Below, one piece after another: positions 33,407 through 44,600 of a stretch of 64,000 nt of DNA. This DNA is from Leptodontidium sp. MPI-SDFR-AT-0119 (Eukaryota; Ascomycota; Leotiomycetes; Helotiales; Leptodontidiaceae), in assembly GCA_020726505.1 (NCBI GenBank), contig JAHLEZ010000009.1, positions 1,240,001 through 1,304,000 on the forward strand. Reading direction: 5' to 3'. Within the stretch, counting starts at the first letter, position 1. Each line of letters begins with the position of its first letter. The position numbers were made by a program, and so were the translations under genes. The notes under the pieces were generated by a model. That model was given only the letters and a program-made list of their open reading frames with translations, searched no databases and was not told where the DNA came from.

Positions 33407-34648
33407 GCGCTCCTCAAGCTCCGCTACCGAGACATCATCGTGACCCTCCTTCGGGACCCGAATGGCGGACCTCATCGGATCCTGATTGAATTCACATGCG
33501 AGTTTACGAAGCAATTCCTCGGCGCAAAGGATGCGTAAGTTTACTGGCCCGTGCTCTTCTTACGTCTCCCTCTCGATCTTCTCTTGCCCAAGCCTTACTC
33601 ACATGTACTCTAAGGTCAAATTCGTCCTCCCTGAGATTATCCTCGACCCTTCCCTGATCCTCAGCCCGCATGTCTTTCTCTTGGGCCTCATCTTTGCCGA
33701 CACCGCATTTGCGGCTCCAAATCTCAGGTGTGCGTCACAATTGAGCGGACTGGATATCCGACCTGGCTATTAACAACTGGAATTGCTCTTCAAGCCGAGC
33801 ATGCTCGATGTCCCCATCTTTAGGAAATCGGTCAGGTCAGGGTATAGCTACGAGATCTCGCCACACGAGCCTCTAACATACGCAACCCTCTTGTCGCTGA
33901 TGAAGGCTATTAGCCTCATCCTTAGGCTCCTGCAGCCCACACGCCCGTACTATCTCCGTTACAACGCTGCGAATGAATTCAACCAGAGCGGTGAGTACTT
34001 CGTGTTCCACACCTACGTCCCTAGCCGAGAGCTAACCACCCCCATACAGGTGACGTGACCGACGCCCTCCAGAATATAATGTTACAACATGCAAGTGTCG
34101 ATACTTTTATTAAGCATTACCTCCTGCGACGGTCCGGCGACATCCGGGCCATCGTTTCTGGCTACGAGCCTCAGGAGGACCTCATGCGGGCCGCCTCTCG
34201 GATAACGCGATAAATCGATCCCGGTCGCCCGCACGCCCTTACGGTTAAGCAGTCCCAGTCCGTAGATAAAAACCGCCGAGTCCGTCAGCTTCTCGCGCGC
34301 AGCGCGAGATTGAACAACCGTTACAAGGGCGCGACAACGAAACAGCCAAGTACAAAAGACTTAGTAGTGAGATTATCAATCTGCGGCAGCAATTAAGAGC
34401 TGCGCTACTCAAGCAGCTCCGAGATAAGTGGGATACAAAGCACCTTATGAACGATGTCGAGCTGTAGCTCGCTGGGCTAAAGTTCTGCGATAACCCTAGT
34501 ACTAGCGTGCACATTATCGACGAGATGCCTCCAATACAGAAGCGCTTGGCCGAAACGGTAATGACCTTGCCGGGGACGACCGTGGTGGAGGAGTTCCGCC
34601 GGCGCTGCGCCGCGATCAACGCCGTCGCGGCCTACTGCCACTTCTAAG
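33407..34648 (+). pseudogene. DUF3435/FluG-like (Starship-captain-type tyrosine recombinase family) relic
   Basis: Three exons can be read: up to 33535, 33615-33990 and 34050 onward. The introns have GTAAG and GTGAGT donors and AG acceptors (a GCTAAC branch in the second). The product shows LRYRDIIVTLLRDPNGGPH, FTKQFLGAK, ILDPSLILSPHVFLLGLIF, VRSGYSYEISPHEPLTY, TRPYYLRYNAANEFNQSG, LQNIMLQHASVDTFIKHYL, IVSGYEPQEDLMRAASRIT, and further on MPPIQKRLAETVMTLPGTT and INAVAAYCHF. This is the DUF3435 family, which includes the tyrosine recombinases that mobilise Starship elements. In-frame TAA codons after GLDIRPGY, after SRITR and later show it is dead, with damage typical of RIP. The N-terminal part is missing or unrecognised. 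Confidence 0.75.
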
Positions 34649-34721
34649 AAGGCAGAGCTGTTGCCATGCCATGTGGGAGGCCGTAGAAGGCGCTTCCTTT
34701 CTTATCAATGTATATTGTTGC

Positions 34722-35234
34722 CTAGACAGTCGTTGTCGCCAATAATCCATTGATTGGATTCGAGCGGTTTCGAAAAGGCCTGGTAATCAGGCCAAGAATT
34801 GGGGGCCAACCGAATCTGATGCCCCGCACATTCTCAGCCGCACTCAGCCCAGTAGGGCGTCTATTGTGCGTGATATACCTGACGTGCATCTGGATGCAGC
34901 ATGCGCCCCATGTCACATTTTTGTCGGCAACGGGAGCCCCATTGAAAGCAGGTGGTGCGTAGTTACACAGACTTGATTGGCAGTCGTTCCCTCTGCCATT
35001 ACTTAAGGTTGCCGTTCCAGCCGCCCGCTGCATGACCCTGACGGCGTAATTCGAGGTCCGTATTACTGTTCTGTTGATTGGTGCCGCATTACTCCGTTTT
35101 ATAAGTTTCCCGCCAATAGAATTTCTGATCATTGAGAATTTGTTGCCCACTGCAGAAAGCGGGCCCCTTGTTTTCCTCGGGCCGATCGCATTGTTCTCCG
35201 ATTGGCTTCTGTTGCGAATTATGCAGCAAATCAT
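34722..35234 (-). CDS. Unrecognised 170-codon open frame
   Basis: A continuous minus-strand frame from an ATG. The product is basic, with a few cysteines (NDCQSSLC, WGACC) but no signal peptide or domain that I recognise. Shorter frames overlap on the other strand. It could be a chance frame in a gene-free gap of about 900 bp. Confidence 0.2.
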   Translation of the reverse strand: MICCIIRNRSQSENNAIGPRKTRGPLSAVGNKFSMIRNSIGGKLIKRSNAAPINRTVIRTSNYAVRVMQRAAGTATLSNGRGNDCQSSLCNYAPPAFNGAPVADKNVTWGACCIQMHVRYITHNRRPTGLSAAENVRGIRFGWPPILGLITRPFRNRSNPINGLLATTTV

Positions 35235-35542
35235 GACTCATTCCGCCAAAGCTAACGAGGGCGCTTAGCAGAGACGTCTCGTGCCAAAACCAGCGCAACA
35301 AAAACCCCATCTTTGTCGCGACCGACCAAATTCTCAATCGATTGATTGGGTTTTGAGTGAACAGTACTCTTTCCAAAATCACCCCATGCAATGCGATCAC
35401 ACGCGAGCAAATCAAATCAGCAAGCTAATCACCACACCTTGGATGCGGCACACCTGTCTCTGAAATTTGGGCCATCAGCCTGCCGACCCCTCCTCACCCA
35501 ACATCAACCATTAACATCGCGCTTTACTCACAGTTGCCCCCA

Positions 35543-37298
35543 ATGAATCCACTATCTACACGGATTCGTAAACGTCGGGCTCCTCAGCGACCGCTGCCAG
35601 ATCCACATCAAACCCCCTCAGGTAGGCATGATTTCTTCTCTGTACGATGATTGCGAAGATATTGATGTTGGATAGTGTCGCGGAGACGAAGCTCCCGGAT
35701 AGAATCAAGGCAGCGCTCTGTGTCAATTCCTCACATCCTAGGATCGTACTACGAATCTCAACGCCCCCTCGAGGAACGACCAACAGATCCTCGGACTTCA
35801 CAGCCGGTTGGAGCGACCTCATATACGCGTGTACTAACTTCAGGTCCTGTTGAGGTATCGCCGTCGGCACCTTCAAGAGAACAGTTTCAAGGTTGGTTGT
35901 GGTCACTGTTCTCGACAAGCAGCGTGCTAATACATTTATGACATACTAGAATATCCTGGTCCACCACAAACTAATAACCACCAGAGTCGGAAACGGAGAC
36001 TTGATAGATCTATCGAAGCCGGTGCCGAAAGACCTCCAAAACGTGCCCGTCTGACGAAAGAAAATTTGAAAGCGTTCCAAAAGATGGGAGGACGAACAGG
36101 AAATGGCCCAAAGTCGAAGTCGTCACGATCCGAACCAAATTCATCTCGTTCCCGAGCCCCGTCAAAATCCTCAGCCACAACTGGGTCCACAAGCAAGACA
36201 GTGCCGACGACAGATTCTAGCTTCCCGCGTCTTGCATTTGAGAATGGTATCCTTGATCTAGACCACTCCGCACCCCATGAAAATCTTGGTTCCCATCAAG
36301 ATCAGCTTGACAGAACACGCAACACGGCATCGCCGAGCGAGTCAGAGTACAAGGCGTTTGCCCATCGGATACGGAGAGCTCCCAATGAGATGACAATGGT
36401 ATTCGAGATATCCTCATTGCTCAAGAGACATGAACGAGGATACGGTCGCGTATATAATCAAGCTTTTAACGACTTCCCAAAAAATGTGGGGTTCAACAAC
36501 GGGCTATCAGCTACACAACCAGATATGATCGAAGGTCTTGAGATGACGGAGTTCGATCCATTTCCCGTCCGTCAAGAGCTTGGAGGAGCTGCTGTTCCTA
36601 CTCCGGAGCGAGATCCTCTAACCTTACCATATTTAGCCGGAGAATGGAAAGGCCCCGGGAAGGATATGATACTAGCGGAAACTCAAGTAGCGTATGATGG
36701 GGCCTGTATAGTTTATGGCAGAAACGAAGCACGTTCATTCCTTAACAAACCTGATCCTACTGGTCATGCATACGTTCGTACCTTTACTACCGACGGTACT
36801 ACCCTTAACACCTATACACACTATGCATCTGAATCCGAAGGCCAAGTCAAATACTATCAATATCCTACCTCTAGCTCTTTCCTCATATCAAGCTACGAGG
36901 ATTTCAAGAAAAGTCGAAGACGGTTGAGGAATCTACAGGATGATGCCGAAGAAACCTCGGAGAAGTTGAGGGACGAGCTGAACGAGAAGTGGTTAGCAAG
37001 TCATCGATCTCCTGTCGCTCCAAGTGTACTAGCCGAGACTGCCGACCCCACAGATTATAATAGTTACGACTATAACGACGAAGAGGACCCAAACAATCAA
37101 TTACTGGCGGAGTACCGGACGAGTTTCCCGACAAACGATCAGTATGACTCCTCTGGGCAAATTCCGGCGACGGACAATGTTTACGCCCCGCCTTCCGCCA
37201 GTTTCCAAGCAATCAATCAGGATAAGTCCTTCGTGCAAATTCCCGCTCCGTCGTCTGCGATTTTCCCGGCAAATGATGAGGATGATCCCTTTATATAA
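35543..37298 (+). CDS. DUF7924-like fungal protein (possible PD-(D/E)XK nuclease fold), 3 exons
   Basis: Exons 35543-35621, 35676-35891 and 35950-37298 join to 1644 nt (547 residues). Introns are 54 bp (GTAGGC...GATAG) and 58 bp (GTTGGT...CTAG, with GCTAAT branch). The N-terminal 150 residues are Arg/Ser-rich, including PPKRARLTKENLKAFQKMGG. The conserved core at about 265-420 reads FNDFPKNVGFNNGLSATQPD, LPYLAGEWKGPGKDM, ETQVAYDGACIVYGRN and FTTDGTTLNTYTHYA. Spacing of D290, E330-x-K332 and Q344 resembles the D...ExK...Q pattern of restriction-endonuclease-like folds; this is my inference. The tail is acidic and low-complexity. After the TAA at 37296-37298 the same frame stays open for 68 codons to 37505 and ends in an Arg-rich stretch, so the stop may be a recent mutation. 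Confidence 0.75.
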
Positions 37299-37505
37299 GT
37301 TTCTACTGCGAACAATGGATACACTTCGCCCAATGGCCCAATATTCCCTCTCTTAACTCTGCCGCAATCGTCAGAAGACACATCGCTTCCACTTGAGTCA
37401 AGTGAAGATATTGGTCAGTCTAATGTACGTGGCCATAGGAGGACTCGCCGGACCCGAAAGCCAGTTGTTATTGTCGATGCGCGAAAGACTCGCAGAAAAC
37501 ATTAG
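37299..37505 (+). other. In-frame open extension behind the stop codon
   Basis: 68 codons in the frame of the upstream gene, ending VVIVDARKTRRKH before TAG at 37503-37505. It may be the original C-terminus, lost by a CAA-to-TAA change, or a chance extension. Confidence 0.4.
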
Positions 37506-38174
37506 GGTTAAAGCTCTTTGCCTGCCGTTCACGGTTGGAGAAATTTGCTGAGCATCAGCTTGCCACCGCCCATTCCTGCCTTGCAATTCCTGATACTCTT
37601 CATCTTTCGTCCTGCATCTTCCCGCCACCTCTCAACACCGTCGCCGTCCACCAGTCCCGGCGCTCTTCCATTTGCGTTTTCAGCGCCTACAAACTCTCTT
37701 GGTCCCTGTCGACCTCATCATGATACCCCCTCTTTGATCACCTTCGTCAAATATCCGTCTCCCGTTGGCACGGTTGTCGGCTTGGGGGCGCAGATCATTT
37801 CAATCCAAGATACCAGAATGTTCAGTTTCGTTGCTGCATTCTCACTTCAGTTCTAATATTCAAAGTTTCACTCTCGATCAATACAGACAGTGAAAATCAT
37901 TGAACACTCTAACAATACACAACAACCACCACTTTCCCTTCCACTTTCCTTCCCTCAAACTTTATATAAATACAACTTCCTAAGCACCCCTTCTTCCTCC
38001 TTTCCTGATGCCCTAATCCCTCTCTTTGCCATCCAACCATCCATCATAGTTAGGTTTTGCATGGGGGAGCTTATGAGAGTTCCTCTGTGGTTCCAGTCCG
38101 TGACAACGCTGAATCCAAGCATTGATACGTGAGGAGGTTCCCAAGGAGCTCCAAATATAAAATTATTAGATAGT
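37506..38174. other. Intergenic, C/T-rich
   Basis: Pyrimidine-rich sequence without recognised coding content. A frame of 112 codons at 37518-37856 has biased composition (Pro/Ser/Leu) and no family features. Confidence 0.45.
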
Positions 38175-39666
38175 TCAATCTCGCCCTACTAAAGAAGGCC
38201 GAGCAACCCTTGGACTTGCTAAAAACGGTGTGTGACTACATAGATCAAATGTTACAATTGCTTCAGATGAATCGGCTGCTGAGAACTTGCGATAGCTTCT
38301 CAGTACGAATAGTTCCCGTTCTTCTCCTGTTATCCAGTCGGGGACCTTGTAACACTCAATGTCAGTATATGTAAACAAAAGAGAGCATCTTCAAGTATTA
38401 CGCAAACCAAATCTCGTCTCTACATTCACTTTTATATAATAAATAAAGAAGCGTTGTCCATACCCACGAAGGAAGAGAGAACTGATTTCGGAATATAGGT
38501 GTGCCTGCACATATTGAATCAAGTCGTCGTGTTGCAGCAATATCGTAGGACACAACGTCGGTGAAAAGCTTGCAGACGGTCACATAATAATCTACAGGAA
38601 AAGCTCTTCTCTCCCGCTCATTTAATATGCCTAAATTGGCATATACTCTATCCCTCGGATCCAAGCACAGCTTGGATCTATGTCGGATAAGCGCTTGTAA
38701 TAAAGATATCTCCTGTAAAGATGACCCGGCCGGTGGCACTAGCATTGTCGCTGGTCCGTTGTACTTTAAAGCATCTGTCCATAGACGTGCCTTTCTGGAA
38801 AACATTGAATGTTCGTCCTTGATACTAGACACCCTATAAGTAAGTATTGATGATTACATCTGCCCCTCAATGCCACTGGTCGCGTAAAATAAGGAGGAAA
38901 TATGCTGTTGTAAGATACGAATTATTAGACGACAAAGGATTCAATACTTACTAGCTGGAAGCTAGATAAAAAATATTTTGGAAGTCGCGGTATCTGTGCG
39001 AAGGAGTCTTGTGCCGACTACAATAGACGAACACATCACAAGCGTTCCAGAGTTCTTGCACACACCACAACCTATCCCAATAGTTTCTTTTAAATAGGTG
39101 GACAAGAGCTGTAAAGCGCATTGTCATGCCAGATCAAGAGAACCACCATTAGCTAGAAGCGTATCGAGTGCCTCAAGATCTAACTCATCCAGGAAAGCCA
39201 TTCCGATATGGCTGTTATCTTCCTCGGGACCGAGTCACAATGAAGTTTCTATTGCTGTTACATAGATGCTCATTATATTCTGGACCTGGAGACCCCTTTC
39301 GGTATGGTCTGACTAGTTGATGCAAACGGCATCAGCCCAGATATCAATATCCACAGTCTGCGATCTCAATGCCTGAGGAGCGCCCCAAAGACTTCGAGTG
39401 AGCGGAAACTCGTGACCTTCCAAGCTGATGGGACAAGTATCCGAGGGATCTCCCCAGGCATAGGATGTTGCTTTGAATGTGGGTTTGTTATCGAGTGAAG
39501 CATGCATTATTCGACATTCTATATCGTCCGAGTACTCGCCCGGATGGATGCGAAGAATTCGAATTTCATTCTTTGTTGGGTCTAGAGGCTTGAACTGGAA
39601 TGTTGTGTCACCGAGCCTTCTTGGGGGCGAGCGATCGGCATCAAACGGCACGAATGCCGATTCCAT
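38175..39666 (-). pseudogene. Second HET-domain gene, broken
   Basis: The minus-strand frame starts with an ATG at 39666 and reads FKPLDPTKNEIRILRIHPGE, TFKATSYAWGDPSDTCPI, LTRSLWGAPQALR and IWADAVCIN, then TAG where CINQ is expected. The next block (HTERGLQVQN...SLWLGPEED-like) has a TGA for the expected Trp, followed by a frame change into LVHLFKRNYWDRLWCVQELW. The C-terminal part at 38832-38398 has LCLDPRDRVYANLGIL and LPSWVWTTLL. A further piece at 38378-38175 follows a plausible intron (GTAATA...TTGAG). All landmarks of the family are in order but separated by at least two stops and one frameshift. Q-to-stop and W-to-stop changes fit RIP. Confidence 0.82.
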
Positions 39667-41154
39667 TGTTTGCGATGCTCTGTTGTCGAAGGTTGACGCT
39701 TCCTTGGTGAGTTGAAGGTACTAGATATGTAGCCAAAGAGGTGAGAGGAGAAAATTTCTGGAGTTGTTGTAATGTAGAAAACGAGTGAAGAATCTTCGAG
39801 ATGAGGCTAGCGAACAACTCAGCCGCAGGAAGGCGCATCACCTACGTCCCATATACACACGTGATAAGTCTCGCTGTAATGCGTCTTCCAAAGGACTCAG
39901 AAATAGTTTAGCAAGTCTTAATGTGCCAGAAAGCACACATGGGCAAAAATGATGGAACTTGTCTTTGCAGAAGCAGAAGCTACATAACCAGTAACTTTCT
40001 CGAGGTCATAGCGAGGCAAAATCCCGAAGATGTCAAGTGCTTATTGACCATGAAGATCCCGCCTCTCAGGTCTCCCGTTCAATATGTGTCGTCGTATCCA
40101 ACAATGCAAGCGAAAAGATACATGACAGAGAAGGAGAGGGCTAACTGAAACCAGAGAATGCGAGGGAGGCAGAGATGAAAAGCAAAGAAGAAAGGAAGAG
40201 AGAAAAGCATCTCCTCAAATCCTAAGAAGGTACACAGGAAGGTAGTGCAAAGAAAAGGTGTTTGTTTAGGCGTGACTAAAGATGCGACTTGCGTACTTTC
40301 AGAACCCGGATTCTACGGCGGCTAAAGGGATGTAAGGCTGTTCCCTACCGAGATCGTCACTCGCTTCGGTTCGAGGTACTAGCTTACGTGGCGAACTTGT
40401 ATGAATTTGCACGCTACAGTCGCCACAAGGCTGTTGATGATCTCTCATGTAGTGGGAAGGTAAAGAACTTAACAAAGACCCTTCAACGACTTTTAAAGAT
40501 AGTGCAAACTTAGTGGTGCAGCTGTGGTAGAGGAAGTTTGTTATAACACAAAAAGAGACTCTTTGCAAATGAAATGGAAGGCGACGACGGGAGTGTAATT
40601 TTTTCTAGTTGGAGGTACTCTAGGATCTTTAGGAGTAGTTATTGAATACAACCTACAAAAAATATTTGGAGGCATTGCTTCGTTTACAGAAATTATGATA
40701 TCTAAAGTCAATGTACCCGTTATATTTTCCGGCACGGAGGGCTTTCCGGCACGCAGGGATGAACGTTATAAGATCCATTCTCTTGTCACAATCTGAAGGA
40801 TCACGTGTGTCTTGACCCTGAGGCGATAATATTTATACGTTACACGTCTTACAACCTCTCAATTTAACGATTTTCTTCTTACTTAAGCGTGCTTATCGAA
40901 AAAAGCTGCAAAAGTTAATGTCACGATCTGGAGGATCACGTGTGTCTTGGCCCTGAGGCTCGGCGCAGCCCTGCTGCACAGAGAAGCCAAAGACAAGGAG
41001 ATTGGTTTACAGATAGAACACTGCAATTTTAGCGTACGGCACGAGGACAGAATCATTGGGACCAGGGGTCACGTGACGGCTTACTGGCATGGAGGAAAGA
41101 GGGCAAGCCTTGGAAGTGGATCTTCCGCAAGTTCCGAGGCGCAGAGGTGAGTAA
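39667..41154. other. Intergenic region with purine-rich tract and a short direct repeat
   Basis: No gene recognised; frames of 65-90 codons are unsupported. About 40120-40260 is A/G-rich. A block starting TGTCACAATCTGAAGGATC near 40776 recurs near 40919 as TGTCACGATCTGGAGGATC, both continuing CACGTGTGTCTTG.CCCTGAGGC: a direct repeat of about 41 bp differing by transitions, probably remnants of an LTR or other repeat. Confidence 0.5.
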
Positions 41155-41159
41155 CTAGG

Positions 41160-41330
41160 TGTTGATTGGTATGAGTCACATGATGAGTCATGAGTATCAT
41201 TTCTACCTAGCTTATAGTATTGGAGCCTATGGCTGCCTATCGTTCAGATGGCTTATATGAAGCATCTACAGCTGTAGTCTTAATTAATCAGTCGAATCCT
41301 GTTTACTGCACACAACCCCGCCAACTGACA
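41160..41330 (+). repeat. 5' LTR (171 bp)
   Basis: Identical to 46262-46432. Contains promoter and start signals by definition of an LTR, but no element was mapped. A perfect TGAGTCACATGATGAGTCA region (two TGAGTCA motifs, a bZIP/AP-1-type half-site pattern) lies near its start. Confidence 0.95.
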
Positions 41331-41344
41331 GTTATGAGCCCCGC
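41331..41344 (+). other. Primer binding site complementary to initiator tRNA-Met anticodon arm
   Basis: GTTATGAGCCC directly after the LTR is the reverse complement of GGGCUCAUAAC, the anticodon stem-loop (CAU) of eukaryotic initiator tRNA-Met. Drosophila copia and yeast Ty5 are known to prime from half-tRNA iMet cut in the anticodon loop, so this element probably does the same. Confidence 0.75.
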
Positions 41345-41644
41345 TTGCTCTAACTGGTTCAAAACGTTCATTGTAAACCCGTTGTTTATCACGTTCTACT
41401 AGCTTCTTAGTTCAGAACGTATCTTGTAAACACATCTGTTTATCACGTTTTACAACCTTCCCTGCACAACCTGCTGTCAACCCTACGGGCGCAATACTCA
41501 GCTCGATTCAACCCTCTGATACTTTCACTTGGATTCTCAACAACGTTCTGATCAACCAGATCGACCATACCACGTCTACTAGACTAGTATAAGAACGTGC
41601 CTGTCTAATTTCAGTATCAAAACAACTGTGCCATCTGCTCAACT

Positions 41645-44600
41645 ATGGCATCAACAACCCAACCCAAAAACATCCCAATCCTGGATTCGGAAAAAGACTG
41701 GCTCCCTTGGTCGGAATATATCTTCATTATTGCGGACGAATATGGAGTCAAGCAGTATATCGACCCCGATGTTCTTAATCCAGGACTTCCAGTCGCTCCC
41801 GTTCGACCTACACCGGAAATGATCAAGCCTACTGTTCTTAATCCACTTGGAATACCTCGGCCCACGACCTATTCGGACCTGGATGCCAATGAAAGAGAAC
41901 AACTCCGCTGGATGAATGTGGAATACGACGACGACAAGAGAATCTATCGCAAACACACCGAAGCTATTGCTAAGGTACGCATGGAGATTCAAAGGACTGT
42001 TGCAATTCGACACTTTATCTACACCAGAGGAGAAACTACACATGCCGTGATGGTCAAGCTACGGGATAGGTTTAAACAGACGGACCACGCTCGTATGATG
42101 GAACTTCACGCTACATGGACCAGTCTTACCAAGTCAACCAAGGTCACCAATACGGACGAATGGCTTCAAAAGTGGGAAACGACGTACGATGAATGTCTTG
42201 AACTCAATATTCCTGATGTTCAGGGCAATTGGCCGGTGTTACACTTTCTCAACACTCTTAAGCAGATCTCTCCTTCTTTCGCTGAATCTTATTCAGTCAA
42301 GCAGGCTGAAGGAGCTGATTTAGACTTTCGATCTGTACTCAAGGTCTATCGAACTTGGCACCGCAATACACACATTAATGCCACCCGTCAGTCTGGCCGT
42401 GGAACAGTGTATACTACTGACACTCCTATTGCTACTGCTACTCCTTCCACCACTCCTACGCCAACACTTAATGGAAAAGATAGAGATGGAAAGAAGAGAG
42501 GCTGTCTTTGCGGTTCATCCGAGCACCCTTGGTCTAAGTGTCCACATATCTTCGAGTGGAATCGCCCAACTGGCTTCAAGATCGATGCCTCGATTCAAAA
42601 GCTAATCGAAGAGAAGAAATCGAAGAATTCTGCGATCACTACTACACTCCAGAGAATTCGGGACAAACACAACAACCAGTCCAAAACTGGCCAATCGCCT
42701 TCTTCGCCAGAAACGGAAAACCCATTGCCTATGGGCTGCACAACTTTCTCTCCTCAATCTTACTCAACGGATGGGCTGCATCTCGCTCTGCGAAACAGTT
42801 ATATCCTGGATTCTGGAGCTACGGAACACGTGTGTAATGACCGATCAAGGTTCATCGAATTCACCCCAGCAGCAGAAGATGACATTCTAGTTGCAGGCAA
42901 TAATCCAGTCAAAATCGAGGGTTATGGGACAATCAAGATCACCTTGGAATGTGAAGGAACTCCTGATGGAAAGAGACCTTGGCTCCTCTATAACGTCAAG
43001 TATATTCCAACCTTTACAACAAACACAGTGAGCTACAACCGGTTTTTCGACAAGCAAATCTATTGGGACTCTGAAAACATGTGCCTTAAATATGGGGGTG
43101 TAATGATTGGGAAAACTCGCCGGATCTGTGAACAATGGGTTCTAGAGTACAACCCAGTGGCTACAGTCTACCCTGCAAATTCGTCAAGGACACAACTTCC
43201 AAAGGCTATTTGGACAATGCAACAGGCTCACGACCGAACGGGTCACACATATGCTGAAGCATTAAAACACCTTCCGGATGCTTGCTCTGATATTGAAGCC
43301 GTCAAGGGGGAGCATGACCCCAGCTGCCCGATCTGCAAGCAACACGATGCAAAACAGCTCATTTCTCGACGTACCCCTGTACGTGCCCATCGTCCTTTTT
43401 ACAGGCTGTGTTGGGATGTTATTCCAATGAGGGACGGCTTTGTCTCTCACATGTATGACGACTTTCTTGGCTTTCACTACGTAGAGCGTGTCTACAGCAC
43501 CAAAGCCAGAGACCTTGTCAGTCATATCAGGAAATGTGTCAACACCTGTAAGCGACGCTGGAACTTCGAAGTCATTGTTATACGATTAGACGGTCAAGTC
43601 TCACTCCTTACAAGTGATGAATGGAGCGACTATATCATTGAAACTGGGCTTACAGTTGAAGTTTCTGCGCCAGATGTTCATGCACAAAACGGCGCTGCTG
43701 AGAAATCTGGGGGGGTGCTAGGGGTTAGGGCGGCAAAGCTCAAATCAGCAGGCAATCTTCCTCAACAAATGTGGGACGAGTGTTACGCGGCAGCAGCGTA
43801 TATACTCAACAGATCTCCCACCAGACGCCTTGGGTGGCAATCACCTCTTGGAAAGCTCCAGCAGCTTGCTGGTATTCCATCGCCACACCCCAAGTTTGCT
43901 CATATCCGTGCTTACGGATGCAGGGCTTATGCCCTCAAACACAACCGTGACAAGCTCGATAGGCTTGAACCAAAGACCCACATTGGCTATTTGGTTGGCT
44001 ACGAATCGTCAAACATCTTCAGAATCTGGGTTCCAACACTCTCTCGAGTTATCAGTGCTCGTGACGTGACGTTTGATGAATCTCAACGCTATCAGCAAGA
44101 TATATCCTTCGAAAATATCACTGAAGAGCTCATTCAACCACTTGAGTTGAAATCGCTTGAAGGGATAGAAGATGAAGCTGATGTTGAACCACCCATTCGA
44201 CCACCAGACCTAGGCTCTGATCTTCCAACACCTTCCCCAGAACTCTCCTTGGACTCACACAACGATACGATTGTTGTCGATAGTGGCCATGGAATTGAGC
44301 ATGGTCTAGGAACTCTTCGACTGTCTCCTGAATCCACGCCTGAACCTAGAGTTGAAACGCGTCAAGAGTATTTGACTCCAACTGCAGCTGATAGTAGCAC
44401 AAGGTTACAAACTCGATCATCTAGACGAAAGGATCTTCAGGAGATACACACAGTCAGTCTGAAAAACCTTCATTTCAATTCAGCCTATCATGTTGCCTTT
44501 GCCACGGGGATTAACTATCAACACGCTCGAATCCATCGGACCCAACTCCCACCAGAGCCTTCTAATTGGACAGAAATGCTAAATCACGACCATCGAGAAG

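Noticed and set aside
34722..35415. Secreted cysteine-rich protein on the minus strand
   Set aside because: No signal peptide and too few cysteines in any regular pattern; kept only as a low-confidence open frame.
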